A stretch of 30,282 nucleotides of DNA from Bremia lactucae (GCF_004359215.1 NC_090619.1:5693052-5723333); one strand, 5' to 3'. Counted from the first letter of the stretch, positions 18,850 to 28,395 are shown. The notes: generated from the letters alone by a model not told the origin. A program made the numbers and translations.

Positions 18850-19768
18850 ATGAAAGACGCACCTAGTGCTCGGAGAGGCGCAGGCGTTGCCAACGTAGCG
18901 CGACAGACCTGGGACCTTGAGCACTATGGTAAACTTGCGATGCTTCGCGCCGAAGGAGGTCTTGAAAAGGAAGAGGTGCGCGGGCTTGTGAGGTGCCATA
19001 CATTGGTAATTATTTAGTCATTGTTCACTGCTTTAGACGAAAAAGGTGATCAATTCGTCAAAAGAAGAGTTCCAGTTGGCAAATGAAGATGCTGCAGGAC
19101 CTGCAGGCTCAGCGCGTGCTTTCTTGAAGGCGCGTACTGCAAAAATGGCGTTGGATACTCGCGTAGGCACTATCAAGGTGGTCAAGTCGGACGAGTTGAG
19201 CAAGAATAGTGGATACTATTGTGAAGTCTGTGAGAGCAGCCTTAAAGATTCAGTGGCGTATCTGGACCATATCAATGGCAAAAAGCGTATGTTGTTTGTA
19301 AAGAATCGTTTAAAATAAAGGATGTCTCGATTCTGACGATGCAATTTAGATTTACGGAAATTGGGCTATAGCATGCGGGTAGAGCGCTCGACAGTGGACC
19401 AAGTGAAGGCTCGACTACAGAGTGCAGCTAAGCGCAAGTGGGACCCATTGATGACTAAAAAGTTGGATGCTATGGAAGGTGCGTCTCAATGCAGGATATG
19501 CAGAAGATTTCAGCAGGTTATTGTGATATTGCAATAATGTTTTGTAGACTATGAAAAGAAGCTTAAGGCAATTGAAGAAGAGGAAAAGCGCGTCAAGCGG
19601 CAGAAGAGGGAGCAAAAGAAAGTGAAAAAGCTTGGTAGAGATACATTGATCGAAGTTGAGAAGGGAGCAGACAAGAAAGCTGAAGCAGCAGAACATGTTT
19701 CCGATTCTGATGCCGATATGATGACACTTATGGGCTTTGGTGGCTTTGGTGGCTCTAAAAAGTCTTAA
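18850..19768 (+). CDS. ZMAT2: ZMAT2/Snu23 U4/U6.U5 tri-snRNP zinc-finger protein
   Basis: Four exons: 18850-18975, 19037-19286, 19350-19478, 19548-19768, giving 241 residues; all three introns are GT-AG (61, 63, 69 bp). An in-frame TAA at 18841 supports the ATG at 18850. Exon 1 encodes RQTWDLEHYGKLA, matching the family's RRKWDKDEYEKLA. Exon 2 holds the U1-type C2H2 finger (GYYCEVCESSLKDS then LDHINGKK); the split His codon is completed by exon 3 (HLRKLGYSMRVERST). Exon 4 is a Lys/Glu-rich helix ending DADMMTLMGFGGFGGSKKS, the family's hallmark tail. Snu23/ZMAT2 is a component of the spliceosomal B complex near the 5' splice site. Slightly longer than the human (199 aa) protein. Confidence 0.95.
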
Positions 19769-20310
19769 AAGTAATATAAAGAGGCACTTTTAGAGGGTGT
19801 TCGCGATTATTTATTAACAAGCCGCATTTCGTAACTAGAGGCAATTGACACGCGAGAAAATAGCTGGCTTTATCACGCACGACAAATGGCTCTATGCTTT
19901 GACTTACTTTTTGTATTAATCTTGAACTTCACGAAAACGAATAAATCCAGGTTATCGTCCGCATTGCTCGAGTGTGATCAGTAAAAGTTGGCTTACCACG
20001 CAGCGATGACTGCCAGGCCCTTCGTTTCCATTGATGATTAGAGTTCGTCCTTCTGGACCAAACGACTCGCTTAATTAGACAGCAACGCGCTGCAGCTAGT
20101 ACTCCTGTCTCCCGTATGACACGACGCGGCGAATCTGGCTCCGGTGCCGATACCTTTGCAGATTCAACCCGTTGTGGGACTTATACGAACGACCGGCCGA
20201 AGCTGCTTCGTTGCAGGAGCATCTTCGTTGACGAAGCCATTGGCCGGGAATAAAAGAGTCGTTTACCATGGCTCGATCCCAACACGCAAGCTCGGACCGC
20301 TTAAATCATA
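19769..20310. other. Unassigned region after ZMAT2
   Basis: The 3' end of ZMAT2 lies here. A + strand open stretch from about 20038 to a TAA near 20252 (about 70 codons, first ATG near 20116) has no familiar motif. Nothing else is supported. Confidence 0.3.
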
Positions 20311-20661
20311 TTGATTTATGGCTTTATGGTGCTGTCAAACTTTTCAAACGAGCGCTCAACTAAAAATACAAAAAAAATTAAGGTTATTCTGGAAACACAC
20401 TATCTTTTTTATCTGATAATAATTTTACATGCCAATATTTGTTATGTCGAAAAAGCTTCAATTCTTAGACATCACCACTTCGCAATCTTGTTCAATAAAA
20501 GGAATTGTTGCGGACACCCGATTTATGCTACGGACACACCTCTACGATACATTTTGTCTTTAGGCTTAAATATCCCTATTTTCAATAAAAACGAAACCAC
20601 GGATTTCTTAAAAATCGTCATTTCAATCGACCATCAAAATCTACAAACTTCCTTTGTGTAG
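20311..20661 (+). CDS. Orphan AT-rich ORF
   Basis: A 116-codon open frame; its first ATG is a few codons inside (FMVLSNF). The product is rich in Ile, Asn and Lys with one hydrophobic stretch (YLFYLIIILHANICY) that could span a membrane. I do not recognise it and found no second copy in the window. AT-rich composition makes a 116-codon open frame less expected by chance, but it may still be spurious. Confidence 0.2.
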   Translation: MIYGFMVLSNFSNERSTKNTKKIKVILETHYLFYLIIILHANICYVEKASILRHHHFAILFNKRNCCGHPIYATDTPLRYILSLGLNIPIFNKNETTDFLKIVISIDHQNLQTSFV

Positions 20662-20849
20662 AATCAGGTACATTTGGCAAGCAGAGGGAAGCAAACTTTT
20701 CTATCTCGGCCAAGCGTGAAGTCAGGCCTCTCGCCACCCAAGTATTAAGAATAAGTAGGTCGAATTACTTTACATCAAATAAATGACCATCCCGTTAAGT
20801 ACACGAAGTGTACAAAATTGTTTGTGTCACATTAGAGCAACTTTAGCAG

Positions 20850-20971
20850 GTTACACCACCACTCTTTAACCGCGAATTTTATATTTTGTAAAATCGTCAA
20901 CTGGAGGAAGAGGGACAGCGAGCTGCTTTACGCGTCAGTGTCTACATTCTTGTCATCACACGGCACCTGAC
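20850..20971. other. Possible LTR edge and leader of antisense gene
   Basis: GTTACACC at 20850 matches the GTTACACC at 7921, and the following 110 bp (…CAACTGGAGGAAGAGGGACAG) parallels CAACGGGAGGAACGAGGGACAG near 7965. It probably marks the 3' LTR boundary of a minus-strand family B-type element; I could not align the LTR body itself. Confidence 0.4.
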
Positions 20972-21870
20972 ATGCCACCTGAAAGAGGCAATGCTGATGT
21001 GTCGTCTGCAAAGACACCCACACAACCACGCACTAGCGCCGGCGCAGCGATAAAAGGCAGCCGTCACCTACTGTCTCATTGCAACGCTGACAGCTACTGC
21101 TGCTGTCGCGCTAACTGAACTTACAGGTCCATCCCACTTTCACATTGAGATATAGATCCGTCGCTCATTGTTGACTACAATGAGTCTACATCGCTGCCAT
21201 CACCTCATAGTAGTGATATGCACAACAAGTTAATGAGGAAGGATGATGGCGCTTTATTGCCCATACAAACTTCATTCGTTGATCCTAACATGGAGACGCC
21301 TAAAGTCGCGAAGGGCCAACTTGCCTTACGTCAACGAAGCAACTGTCTCGTTGTCTGCGCTAGCCAGCGCAGCAACCATTCGTGAGAGCGCTGCCCATAA
21401 AGGCGCAGCTGCTTCTCAGTTGGGTAAAGCCACAACCCTGTCGTTCAGACCATCATAGCTCCACCAACAGAACGTGAACGTGCCCAGTCGGTGTCAAAAG
21501 CCAGTCGTATTGAACGTGACTATGTGACTGGTGGCATACCACCAATGCCACCTCCATCCGAATGGCCTTATTCGGATGGAACTAGTGCGTCGCTCCTAGA
21601 GCGCGCTACTCTATATGCACATAATGATAATGGCATATATAGTTCGTGGAAGGCTCAGGGGCATTCACTTGGTTGTGTTTCCCGATCCCGGTCGTGTTGC
21701 ATTCAAGTGTATCAACCGACCAGAACAAAGCGGAATCCTGCTCCACTATCAGCCGGCGAAACAACAGTCGCAACGAATTTACTTTCCTCGTTTGCGTGTA
21801 AAAGAAAAAATGGGCGGTACTGTACCCCCTGTTTCTAATCGTCAAACCGCTCCTGCTGGTCCATTCGGAA

Positions 21871-22189
21871 CTAGCGAAGCGACAAATGGTGCTCCTTCAC
21901 TTGTGGCATACACCAGACCCGATGCGTCGACGCGCAGCGCGTGGACCGGTTCCCAAGAGTTAAAAGTCCTCGGGTTTCTTCTCCACTAGACGAGGATTTG
22001 ATGTTTTTGCTGCACGGAGCGGTGGGCAGCGAAATCGCCGCTCCTATCGTGCGCCACCTTCCAACAAGGAAGCATTGTTTCCCAGCAGCATCCATCAGAG
22101 CAGGTGGCGCACGATAGGAGCGGCGATTACGCCCACCTACTCGCAGCAGCCTATCCCGCATCCGTTCAGTCGCAGGCGCTGAGCGCTGC
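21871..22189 (-). pseudogene. Family B-type chromodomain start, minus strand
   Basis: Frame 22206-21871 reads QQRSAPATERMRDRLLRVGGRNRRSYRAPPALMDAAGKQCFLVGRW, equal to the linker and chromodomain start seen at 9130-9480. Then it departs because of an inserted inverted duplication (22033-22059). Its upstream side is cut by the + strand LTR at 22190. Confidence 0.65.
22033..22128. repeat. Perfect 27-bp inverted repeat
   Basis: 22033-22059 and 22102-22128 are exact reverse complements (arm begins AATCGCCGCTCCTATCGTGC), separated by 42 bp. Flanking GGTGGGC (22021) and GCCCACC (22131) extend the pairing after a small bulge. Comparison with the copy near 28120-28220 shows only the right arm belongs to the normal element. 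Confidence 0.95.
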
Positions 22190-22504
22190 TGTAATGGGCC
22201 AAACAACAGGAATTAAACAAAACAAAATAAATAATTACAATTAGGGGCAGGTGCTGTGCCCACCATTCGGGCACAGCGTAACAAATTACTGGTTCATTAT
22301 CGGAAGCCAGAAGATCCAATAAGGACCAATGATGAATTACCTGAAAATAAGTGGTTCCCGAAAAGCGGGAACAGGGTCGTGCTTAGTACGATTACAAATA
22401 TTGGTAAAAATTAAATGAATCTTACTTGGTACCTTATGCATAGGCTAAAAACTTCCTCAAGCTTTCGTGTAATCTAGTGAACGGGACGTTCTAGCTCCGT
22501 TACA
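22190..22504 (+). repeat. 5' LTR of a third element type (315 bp)
   Basis: It begins TGTAATGGG and ends CCGTTACA, with TG...CA ends. A primer-binding site and a gag ORF follow, so it is a 5' LTR. It contains two hairpins (CTGTGCCC/GGGCACAG near 22253-22275 and GTTCCCG/CGGGAAC near 22352-22371). It does not resemble the family A or family B-type LTRs. It cuts the minus-strand chromodomain on its left. Confidence 0.65.
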
Positions 22505-22509
22505 CCAAG

Positions 22510-22525
22510 TGGCACCTAGAAGTCC
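22510..22525 (+). promoter_or_regulatory. Primer-binding site candidate
   Basis: TGGCACCTAGAAGTCC starts 5 bp after the LTR end with the TGG expected to pair with a tRNA CCA tail. The tRNA is not identified. Confidence 0.5.
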
Positions 22526-22545
22526 TTCCCAAGCCCGAGTTTGGG

Positions 22546-23147
22546 ATGAGCGAATCATCGTATTTCGATGCCTTAGATTTGCTTCTAGAGTACACGAACT
22601 CCCCCCATCTCACTGGTGTTGAGTGGGACGCCCTCAGTCGCCTCGCGGCGATATCGGGAGAGGCGTTCGTCGCGTCGCTGATGAGATCAGCGACACTCAA
22701 CGCACAACGTCTCGCCAGACATGAGTTCATGGCTCGCGAGCTCTACGAATCCAATCGGCGAGCTTTAACTCCTTCACAGAATCGTTCCGTGAAGATGGAA
22801 ACCTCCTTCTACTCAGGAGAAAGGCAAAGATTGATTGACGCTGAATCGATGGTTCCGAGAAGTCGACATCGCCATCGAATCGAGGCTCCTCGAGACGTCC
22901 CAGTTGAAGGTCTACTTCCTCCTTCCCATCTCACCTGAAAAGCCAAGGAATGGGCCCTTGGTAAGCTCGTCGTGGACGAGCACGCGTTCTCCACGCTGAA
23001 TGTCATCCAGGATGGCCTTCGTCTTGCCTTCGAGACACCACAAGAGGAGAAAATGTTGCGCTCAGGGTTCCTGTCCATGCCACAGGGTGAAATAGCGATG
23101 CGCAACTATGTGCAGAACCTCGAAGCGCTGAGCGAAGTCAGCGCGTG
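22546..23147 (+). pseudogene. Gag of third element type, interrupted
   Basis: The first frame (22546-22935, 130 codons) begins MSESSYFDALDLLLEY, 42 bp after the LTR. After one stop it continues in frame with [31 protein letters not shown] and [13 protein letters not shown] to about 23147. The KEWALG and FETPQ-like segments are typical of gypsy gag capsid cores (compare AKSWALG at 13900). Only one premature stop is seen, so the copy is fairly young. RT sequence follows at once: zinc knuckle and protease are missing. Confidence 0.7.
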
Positions 23148-23159
23148 AAGATTACTTTG

Positions 23160-23450
23160 CATCACAGTCATGGGAGACTCTGCGAGAGTCTGGAAACCTA
23201 GTCTACGACATTGCTCGTGAGTATGCAGATGTATTCCCGGACACAATGCCGGCTGAACTCCCCGCTGATCGTGGTGTTCGGCACGATTGACTTCGTGCCA
23301 GGCTCGAAGTATTGCATGACACGGCAGTGGCCGTTGCCTCGAGATCAAGTCGAGACTATTGACGAATTCTTCGAAAGCCACCGCAAGGCGGGTCATGTGC
23401 GCGAGAGTACCTCGCCACATTCAAGCTTAACCTTCTGCGTGAAAAAGGCA
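23160..23450 (+). pseudogene. RT N-terminal fragment, + strand
   Basis: VYDIAREYADVFPDTMPAELPADRG is followed, with a frame change, by DFVPGSKYCMTRQWPLPRDQVETIDEFFESHRKAGHVRES and SPHSSLTFCVKKA. These are the usual gypsy RT fingers. It ends abruptly near 23450 where RT of the opposite strand begins. Confidence 0.8.
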
Positions 23451-24480
23451 TTGCTTCACTGATGTGAACGCATCTACTTGTTCTTTTGACCAAACCCGTT
23501 TCGCATCCTTTTTAAAGAGGTCAGACAAGGGCTCAGTCCGCTACGCATAATTCTTGCTATACTTATGCAAGCAATAAGCGAGCCCTTGGAGTTAGCGCAA
23601 ATCCTTCACATGTCGTGAAGTTGGCCATTTCTTCACCGATTTTACTTTGTCTGGGTCTGCTCGTATATCATGTGACCCTACGATGAAACCCAGCACAGGT
23701 ATCTCGGAGACCCCTATGACACACTTTTGCAAGCTGACGTACAATTGGGCGCCCTCCAGAGTCTGCAACACAGCGTCTAAATGACGCTTGTGGGACTCTA
23801 TTTTTCTCAGCGCGTCCTCGGCCCTACTATCAATGAATTCATCGTCAAAGTAATGAGGCGTGTTGGGGCGGTGCTAACGCATCACGTGAGCCACCACTCG
23901 TTTTAATGTCGCTGGTGTGTTTTTCAAGCCTTGAGGCATCCCAAGCCACTCCCAAAGCATACCGCTTGGGGTGCTAACAGCCGTTTTGGCTTAATCGGAC
24001 TCTCTCGTGAGTACCTGATAGTAGCCATCTCTTAACTCAAACGCGGAAACGATAGTTGACTTTTCTATGGAGATCAACAAAACATCTTTCAGCGGGGCGT
24101 TTGCGCCGGAATGGTGGCCGTGTTCAGCTTATTGTAAGCGTGAATCACGCTCCATCCACCTGTAATTATAGGCACACAGAAGGTCGGGCTGCAGTGAGGC
24201 GAATTGCTCTTACGTACATGTCCCGCCTTGGCTAGCTTGTCAAAGAAATCATCGATATAAATGAGTTGTGCTTTTAGCAACGGCCATTGCCTGGTCACAC
24301 AATACTTGGGCCAGGTTCTAATTCAATTTCGTGCTCGATGTCCCTATCGGCCGGTAGGCGGCTCAGCACTTCTTCTGGGAACACATTACGAGGTTTCCAC
24401 AGAATATCAAAAAAACGGGCTGTCTTTCAAGGCATCCCAGCCTTGAGCAGCGACTCGGTTCGTTTTATCCGTTTCTAGGA
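23450..24480 (-). pseudogene. Family B-type reverse transcriptase, minus strand
   Basis: Reading leftward: LEPGPSIV-like start near 24330, then MTRQWPLLKAQLIYIDDFFDKLAKAGHVRKSNSPHCSPTFCV (24298-24170) and HAYNKLNTATIPAQT. Then, in other frames, MPQGLKNTPATL, YFDD (23852-23841) and the thumb. The last bases near 23490 read KRVWSKEQVDAF. It follows the protease and gag to its right in normal order. Several frameshifts disable it. Confidence 0.8.
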
Positions 24481-24710
24481 CGCTCATGTCCATTGTGTAC
24501 GACAGCAAGCTCATTTCTGGAACTGGTACGACTACTTACTCGGGGATTTTTCTTCCTTGAATTTGGACAGGAACAGATTTCACGGCTCTTCAGGGTTTTA
24601 CTATCTCTTCGGCACATTAAAGACGCGCTGGAGCACCTCAAAAGCGGATTTCTCTGCTATTTCGTCTTCGACGGCCTCGAACATCTCGTTCGAAGGCCCG
24701 TCCTCTTTTG
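24481..24710 (-). pseudogene. Protease-RT linker, minus strand
   Basis: GPSNEMFEAVEDEIAEKSAFEVL (about 24690-24610) parallels GTSNDV-EAVKDKIAEASSLEVL on the + strand at 27040-27110, showing that both are the same linker in related elements. Confidence 0.6.
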
Positions 24711-25250
24711 TCAGCCTTTGATAGTCCATATCGGGTACTCGTCTTTCGAGTCACCACGAGGACGATTCGACGCATGACAACTTGTCATCATCCTTTTCAC
24801 TACCTCAGTCTCCACGAGCTGGGTATGAATTGGTGACGTTTGACATCCCGCCAACGCACCCTCAACTATGTTCGACACGACATCAGTTGCATACGCCTCT
24901 CGCATAAGTACATCCTTTTCGGTGTCCTGCGTAGAGTTTGCAACTGTGCGTGTACGCCAGTCTATCCATGGTTGGTGTTTTGCCAACCATCGCATGCCTA
25001 GGATGAGGTCATACGGACTCTCCATACCTAGCACTGTGAACCTTTCTTTACAAGAGAAGTTACTCAAGCTGAAGGCGAGTTCTAATTGAACTTTCTCGGA
25101 CTTAACGAGCGCGCCGTTCGTAAAACAAACGGTCGCCTCTTCTCGCTTGCCATCCTGGCAAAGCAACTCAAACATCGCCGGTCTCTTTTTTAGAGCCGCG
25201 AGTTTTATAATTTTTTGTGATGCACCCGAATCCACTATGAGGGTCATCAC
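24711..25250 (-). pseudogene. Family B-type retropepsin, intact ORF
   Basis: A 179-codon open frame on the minus strand. LIVDSGASQKII carries the aspartic protease active site (D-S-G). ESPYDLILGMRWLAKHQPWIDWRTRTV is the conserved C-terminal flap-end region of gypsy protease with the DWR motif. It would cut gag-pol. This is the longest undamaged piece of this element, although gag and RT around it are broken, so it is not expected to act alone. Confidence 0.85.
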
Positions 25251-25396
25251 CTGGTCATAGCCTCATACTTGAGTGCTTAAGAACAGAAAGGATGAGGTCC
25301 GAAAATTCTAGATCTCAGGGACTATGCTACCCATTTATTCGACAACTCTGAACTTAGGGGTAGCTTCAGAGTCCGCGTCAGTAGGGCACCCCGCCC

Positions 25397-26440
25397 CTAC
25401 TGCGCTCCTGCATTTCCCGACCCCTCAGTGGTCGATGCAGAACTTATGCGTCTCGCACGCTGGATCTTGCCATCGCCCTTTGGGAAGGGACTCCTATTGC
25501 TGGGCATCTTTGCCCTAGCAGGGACCCTGGCATAGCAGCGAGCCATCATATGGCCGCGCTTGCCGCATTTATAGCAATCCATGGAAGTGGTATCTGACCT
25601 CTCCGCCGACGGCGTATACCAAGCTGTCGCCGAGGCACTGTTGTAGGATTGCTCCTCAACTAAGGCAACTTGGATTGCCTCTTCCATCGTCGACGGCACC
25701 TTTCTAAGAAGGGCCTGTCGAGATGGGCCATGCCAAAGTCCGTCCATGAAACGTAGACACCTTAATGCGCGGACCTACGGTAATGGACGCCGACAGCGAG
25801 CGCATCTCATGCACATATCTTGCAGAGATCGCTTTGCCTCTCGCGCTCCAAAGAAGCGCATCTGAAGCAACACTTCGTTGTTCGGTGGCTGGTGCATGGC
25901 GCGATCTTTGTCTTAAAAAATAACCATGTAGGGATCGCCTGAAAGTCCGCTATAAACGCCGAGTAAAGCCCACCCTGAGGCCTTACCGCACAGGTGCGAC
26001 ATGGTGTACAAAACCATCCGGCTGTCGTCCACGATGAGCTGCCGACGCCGCATTGTTCTACGGCTAACAGCCAGTGAACAATCGTGTGCGCTGCAGTTCC
26101 ATCGAGCTTGGGTGGGTCCATCCGAATGGGCCTCGGCTAATGCGGCGAGCGGAGAGCTTCTCAATAGTCTTGTTGAAAGCCTCGCTCAGATCCTGCTCTC
26201 GCCAAAGCTCATCAGTAGTCTTAGTGACGGACTCCGCCGCAGCGTGGATCTGTGACTCGGTGCGGCTCTCCGCTGTCCGAGCACGAATGCCTCAAACTGC
26301 TCCAACTGAGCAACTTTTGCTCAGGAGGACTGCCCAAGAGCCTGGCCAGGGCTTGTTCACCAAGTCCCTGCGCCAAGTGCCCTGCGCCCTCCCGATGATG
26401 TTTGGAGAGGTAGGAGAAATGAGCCTAATCGATGTTGAGG
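25397..26440 (-). pseudogene. Family B-type gag with zinc knuckle, minus strand
   Basis: The C-terminal frame (25747-25397) has a complete CCHC knuckle, CYKCGKRGHMMARC (CX2CX4HX4C), for RNA packaging, preceded by EEAIQVALVEEQSYNSA. The capsid core lies in two shifted frames at 26164-25807 (KLDGTAAHTIVHWLLAVE; LIVDDSRMVLYTMSHLCGKASGWA; ARGKAIS-like). The N-terminus toward 26440 is unclear. Frameshifts break it. Confidence 0.75.
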
Positions 26441-26481
26441 CTCATCCTCACGTGCACACGCAGAGATGCGGGTCGTGGGAA

Positions 26482-26499
26482 GGATTTAAAGTATTACCA
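26482..26499 (-). promoter_or_regulatory. Primer-binding site candidate, minus strand
   Basis: Minus-strand TGGTAATACTTTAAATCC starts 2 bp after the LTR end (CTACA). It lines up with TGGTAGCACTTTGTAGTCC at 29867, also 2 bp after its LTR. Confidence 0.55.
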
Positions 26500-26501
26500 A
26501 G

Positions 26502-26893
26502 TGTAGGCGGGCACGTCTTGATGCGGCCATGCTCTACATTTTAACTCACACCTCCAGACAGTGAGGAAGCGGTTTGACCGTCTTCTCTCACGTACAGTGT
26601 AGCTGGTGGGCACCTAAGTGACCTAGTACAACTGTCGTCACGGAAGCGGTAATCCAGCTTCACGTACGCACTTGTTAGCTAGAAAGTAGTCCTAAGACTT
26701 ATTTTTATTTAATCAATTCAAGTGTAAATACTTTCAGCCGATCAATAAATGCCATCTTTTTGGATGTGCACCTTACGTGGCGAGCGTATTATCTGAATAG
26801 CTCGGCTTGCGGATGACGCTAGCCGTCATCCCTGTGCATCACATACACAATGGTGTCACTTTCTGCACCACACCAAATGGCAGGTCTAACTAG
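26502..26893 (-). repeat. Family B-type 5' LTR, minus orientation, truncated
   Basis: It lies upstream of the minus-strand gag and aligns with 7454-7926 in the same orientation. On the minus strand it ends GCCTACA at 26502. Its start is missing: near 26893 the sequence passes into + strand pol of another copy. Confidence 0.6.
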
Positions 26894-27727
26894 AAAGGGG
26901 TGCGTTTGCCAGGAGTGCAACGGCACCCGCTTCCGAGAGAAGTTCGTGGTGACTCGAAGAACGAGTACCCGACAGATTAGGACGATGAAAGGCACGTCCA
27001 AACGAGTGACCGTTGGATCAGTCTTTAATGAAGAGGAGGGGACTTCCAACGACGTGTAAGAGGCCGTTAAAGACAAAATTGCGGAGGCATCCTCACTTGA
27101 GGTGCTCGTGCAAGTCTTTTAATCTGTCGAGGAGATAGTAAATTTTCCGGAGATGTGGGATCCGTTCCTTGCCGAATTAAAGGAAGGATAGATCCACGAA
27201 ACAGTCACGCTAGTTCCAAAAGAGAACTTGGTGGACTATTGCTCGTCGTTCACAATGGACGAGAGCGTCCTTGAAACGGACAAAAAGAAAAGGTTCGCTG
27301 CTCAAGGCTGGAATGCCTTGAGAGACAGTCCGTTCTTTGAGGTTCTATGGAAACATCGCGATGTGTTCCAGAAGAAGTGCCGAGCCGCATACCAGCAGAT
27401 AGGGGCACCGGGCTCGAAACAGACTTCGAACCTGGCACCAAGTATTGTGTGACCAGGCAATGGCAGTTGCCAAAAGAACAAGTCAAATATATCGATGAGC
27501 TCTTCTATAAACGAGCCAAGTCGGGACTTGTGCGTGAGAGCAAATCGCCTCACTGCAGCCCGACATTTTATGAACGTAAAACCGCTGGTGAATGGCGCGT
27601 GGTTCATGCTTACAATAAGCTGAACACGGCGACCATACCGGCGCAAACGCTAATCCCGCGGAAAGATGTTTTGTTGAACTCCATGGGAAAGTCAACTATC
27701 TTTTCCGCGATGGATTTGAAGGATGGC
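26894..27727 (+). pseudogene. Family B-type pol: protease-RT linker and RT fingers
   Basis: The linker reads KRFAAQGWNALRDSPFFEVLWKHRDVF (27290-27370). Then the 243-codon frame starting 27347 gives LETDFEPGTKYCVTRQWQLPKEQVKYIDELFYKRAKSGLVRES, SPHCSPTF, HAYNKLNTATIPAQTLIP and FSAMDLKDGYY. RT stops there: palm, RNase H and integrase are missing and the frame passes straight into post-integrase linker. Confidence 0.8.
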
Positions 27728-28395
27728 TACTATTGTCGTCCGAAACGGTATGTAGACCCAAATGAGGTCACATACCCTCATCCGTCTAAGGAGACCGATG
27801 GTGACGCCGACTGCGATCTGAGCGTCATTTGGGTGAGAGGGACAGAGAAGGTGAAAGACAATCAGCCGACCGACTGCACCCACCGCGAACAGGACTCAGA
27901 GAGCGAGGGATATCACGCGAGGAACGCAGATCCCTCAGCATTATTCTCTCAAAGAGGTCCAAGCAAGTCTTCAGACGTTCATAACCCTGACGAGCCTTCG
28001 CTCGAACATCATAAAGATCCGAGTCAGTCGCATGACTTTATCCTCGAGTTCCACAATACGTCGTTCAGCAGCGCTTGATGCCTGTGGCTGAACGGACGAA
28101 GGTAAGGCAGCTGCGAGTCGATGGGCGAGATCGCCACTCCTATCGGGCGACGCCTGCACTGATGGATGCGGGTGGGAATTAACGCTTCCTTAATGGAAGG
28201 TTGGTTGCCCACCGCTTCGTGAGGCAAAGGTATCAGATCCTTGTCCTATGGAAAGGTTACCCAAAGCGTTTTTACTCTTGGGAACCGATCGATACCCTAC
28301 GTAATGATTCACCCGACTTGGTGACTGCCTATGAAAAAGAGCACCAGCTGAGGCCTCTTCTAGTCTCAAATGGACTAGCAGAAGCAGCGTTATAA
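27728..28395 (+). pseudogene. Family B-type linker and chromodomain
   Basis: In the frame continuing from RT, RYVDPNEVTYPHPS begins the linker after integrase, to a TGA at 28078. After a frame change, SYRATPALMDAGG and then 28201-28395 (LVAHRFVRQRYQILVLWKGYPKRFYSWEPIDTL...AYEKEH) form the most complete chromodomain in the window, including W-K-G-Y and SWEP. One stop and one frame change remain. Confidence 0.8.

Larger units (their letters stand above)
20972..22189 (+). pseudogene. Antisense gene, family B-type copy 2 (best preserved)
   Basis: ATG at 20972 starts MPPERGNADVSSAKTPTQPRT. Next come SLIVDYNESTSLPSPHSSD and an Ala-rich segment (ALASAATIRESAAHKGAAAS, 21330-21420). An open frame at about 21470-21640 contains VSKASRIERDYVTGGIPPMPPPSEWP. 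A 124-codon frame at 21615-21989 holds VVFPDPGRVAFKCI and RVKEKMGGTVPPVS. The end reads DRSGDYAHLLAAAYPASVQ (about 22105-22165) and is cut by the LTR at 22190. Four frame changes make it non-coding as it stands. It lies tail-to-tail over the minus-strand chromodomain. No known family recognised. Confidence 0.6.

Noticed and set aside
18754..18999. Minus-strand ORF of 81 codons starting MAPHKP
   Set aside because: It is the antisense shadow of ZMAT2 exon 1 and intron 1; joining it to the NDUFB3-like ORF through a GTGCGT...TTTGCAG intron puts the latter out of frame.
19415..19696. Minus-strand ORF rich in Leu and Phe
   Set aside because: Antisense of the Lys/Glu-rich end of ZMAT2, which produces Phe/Leu codons.
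24261..24478. Two overlapping + strand ORFs
   Set aside because: Antisense of the conserved start of RT; their sequence follows from the sense protein.
26074..26544. 156-codon + strand ORF opposite gag
   Set aside because: Shadow of the minus-strand gag, primer-binding site and LTR; not repeated elsewhere in the window.
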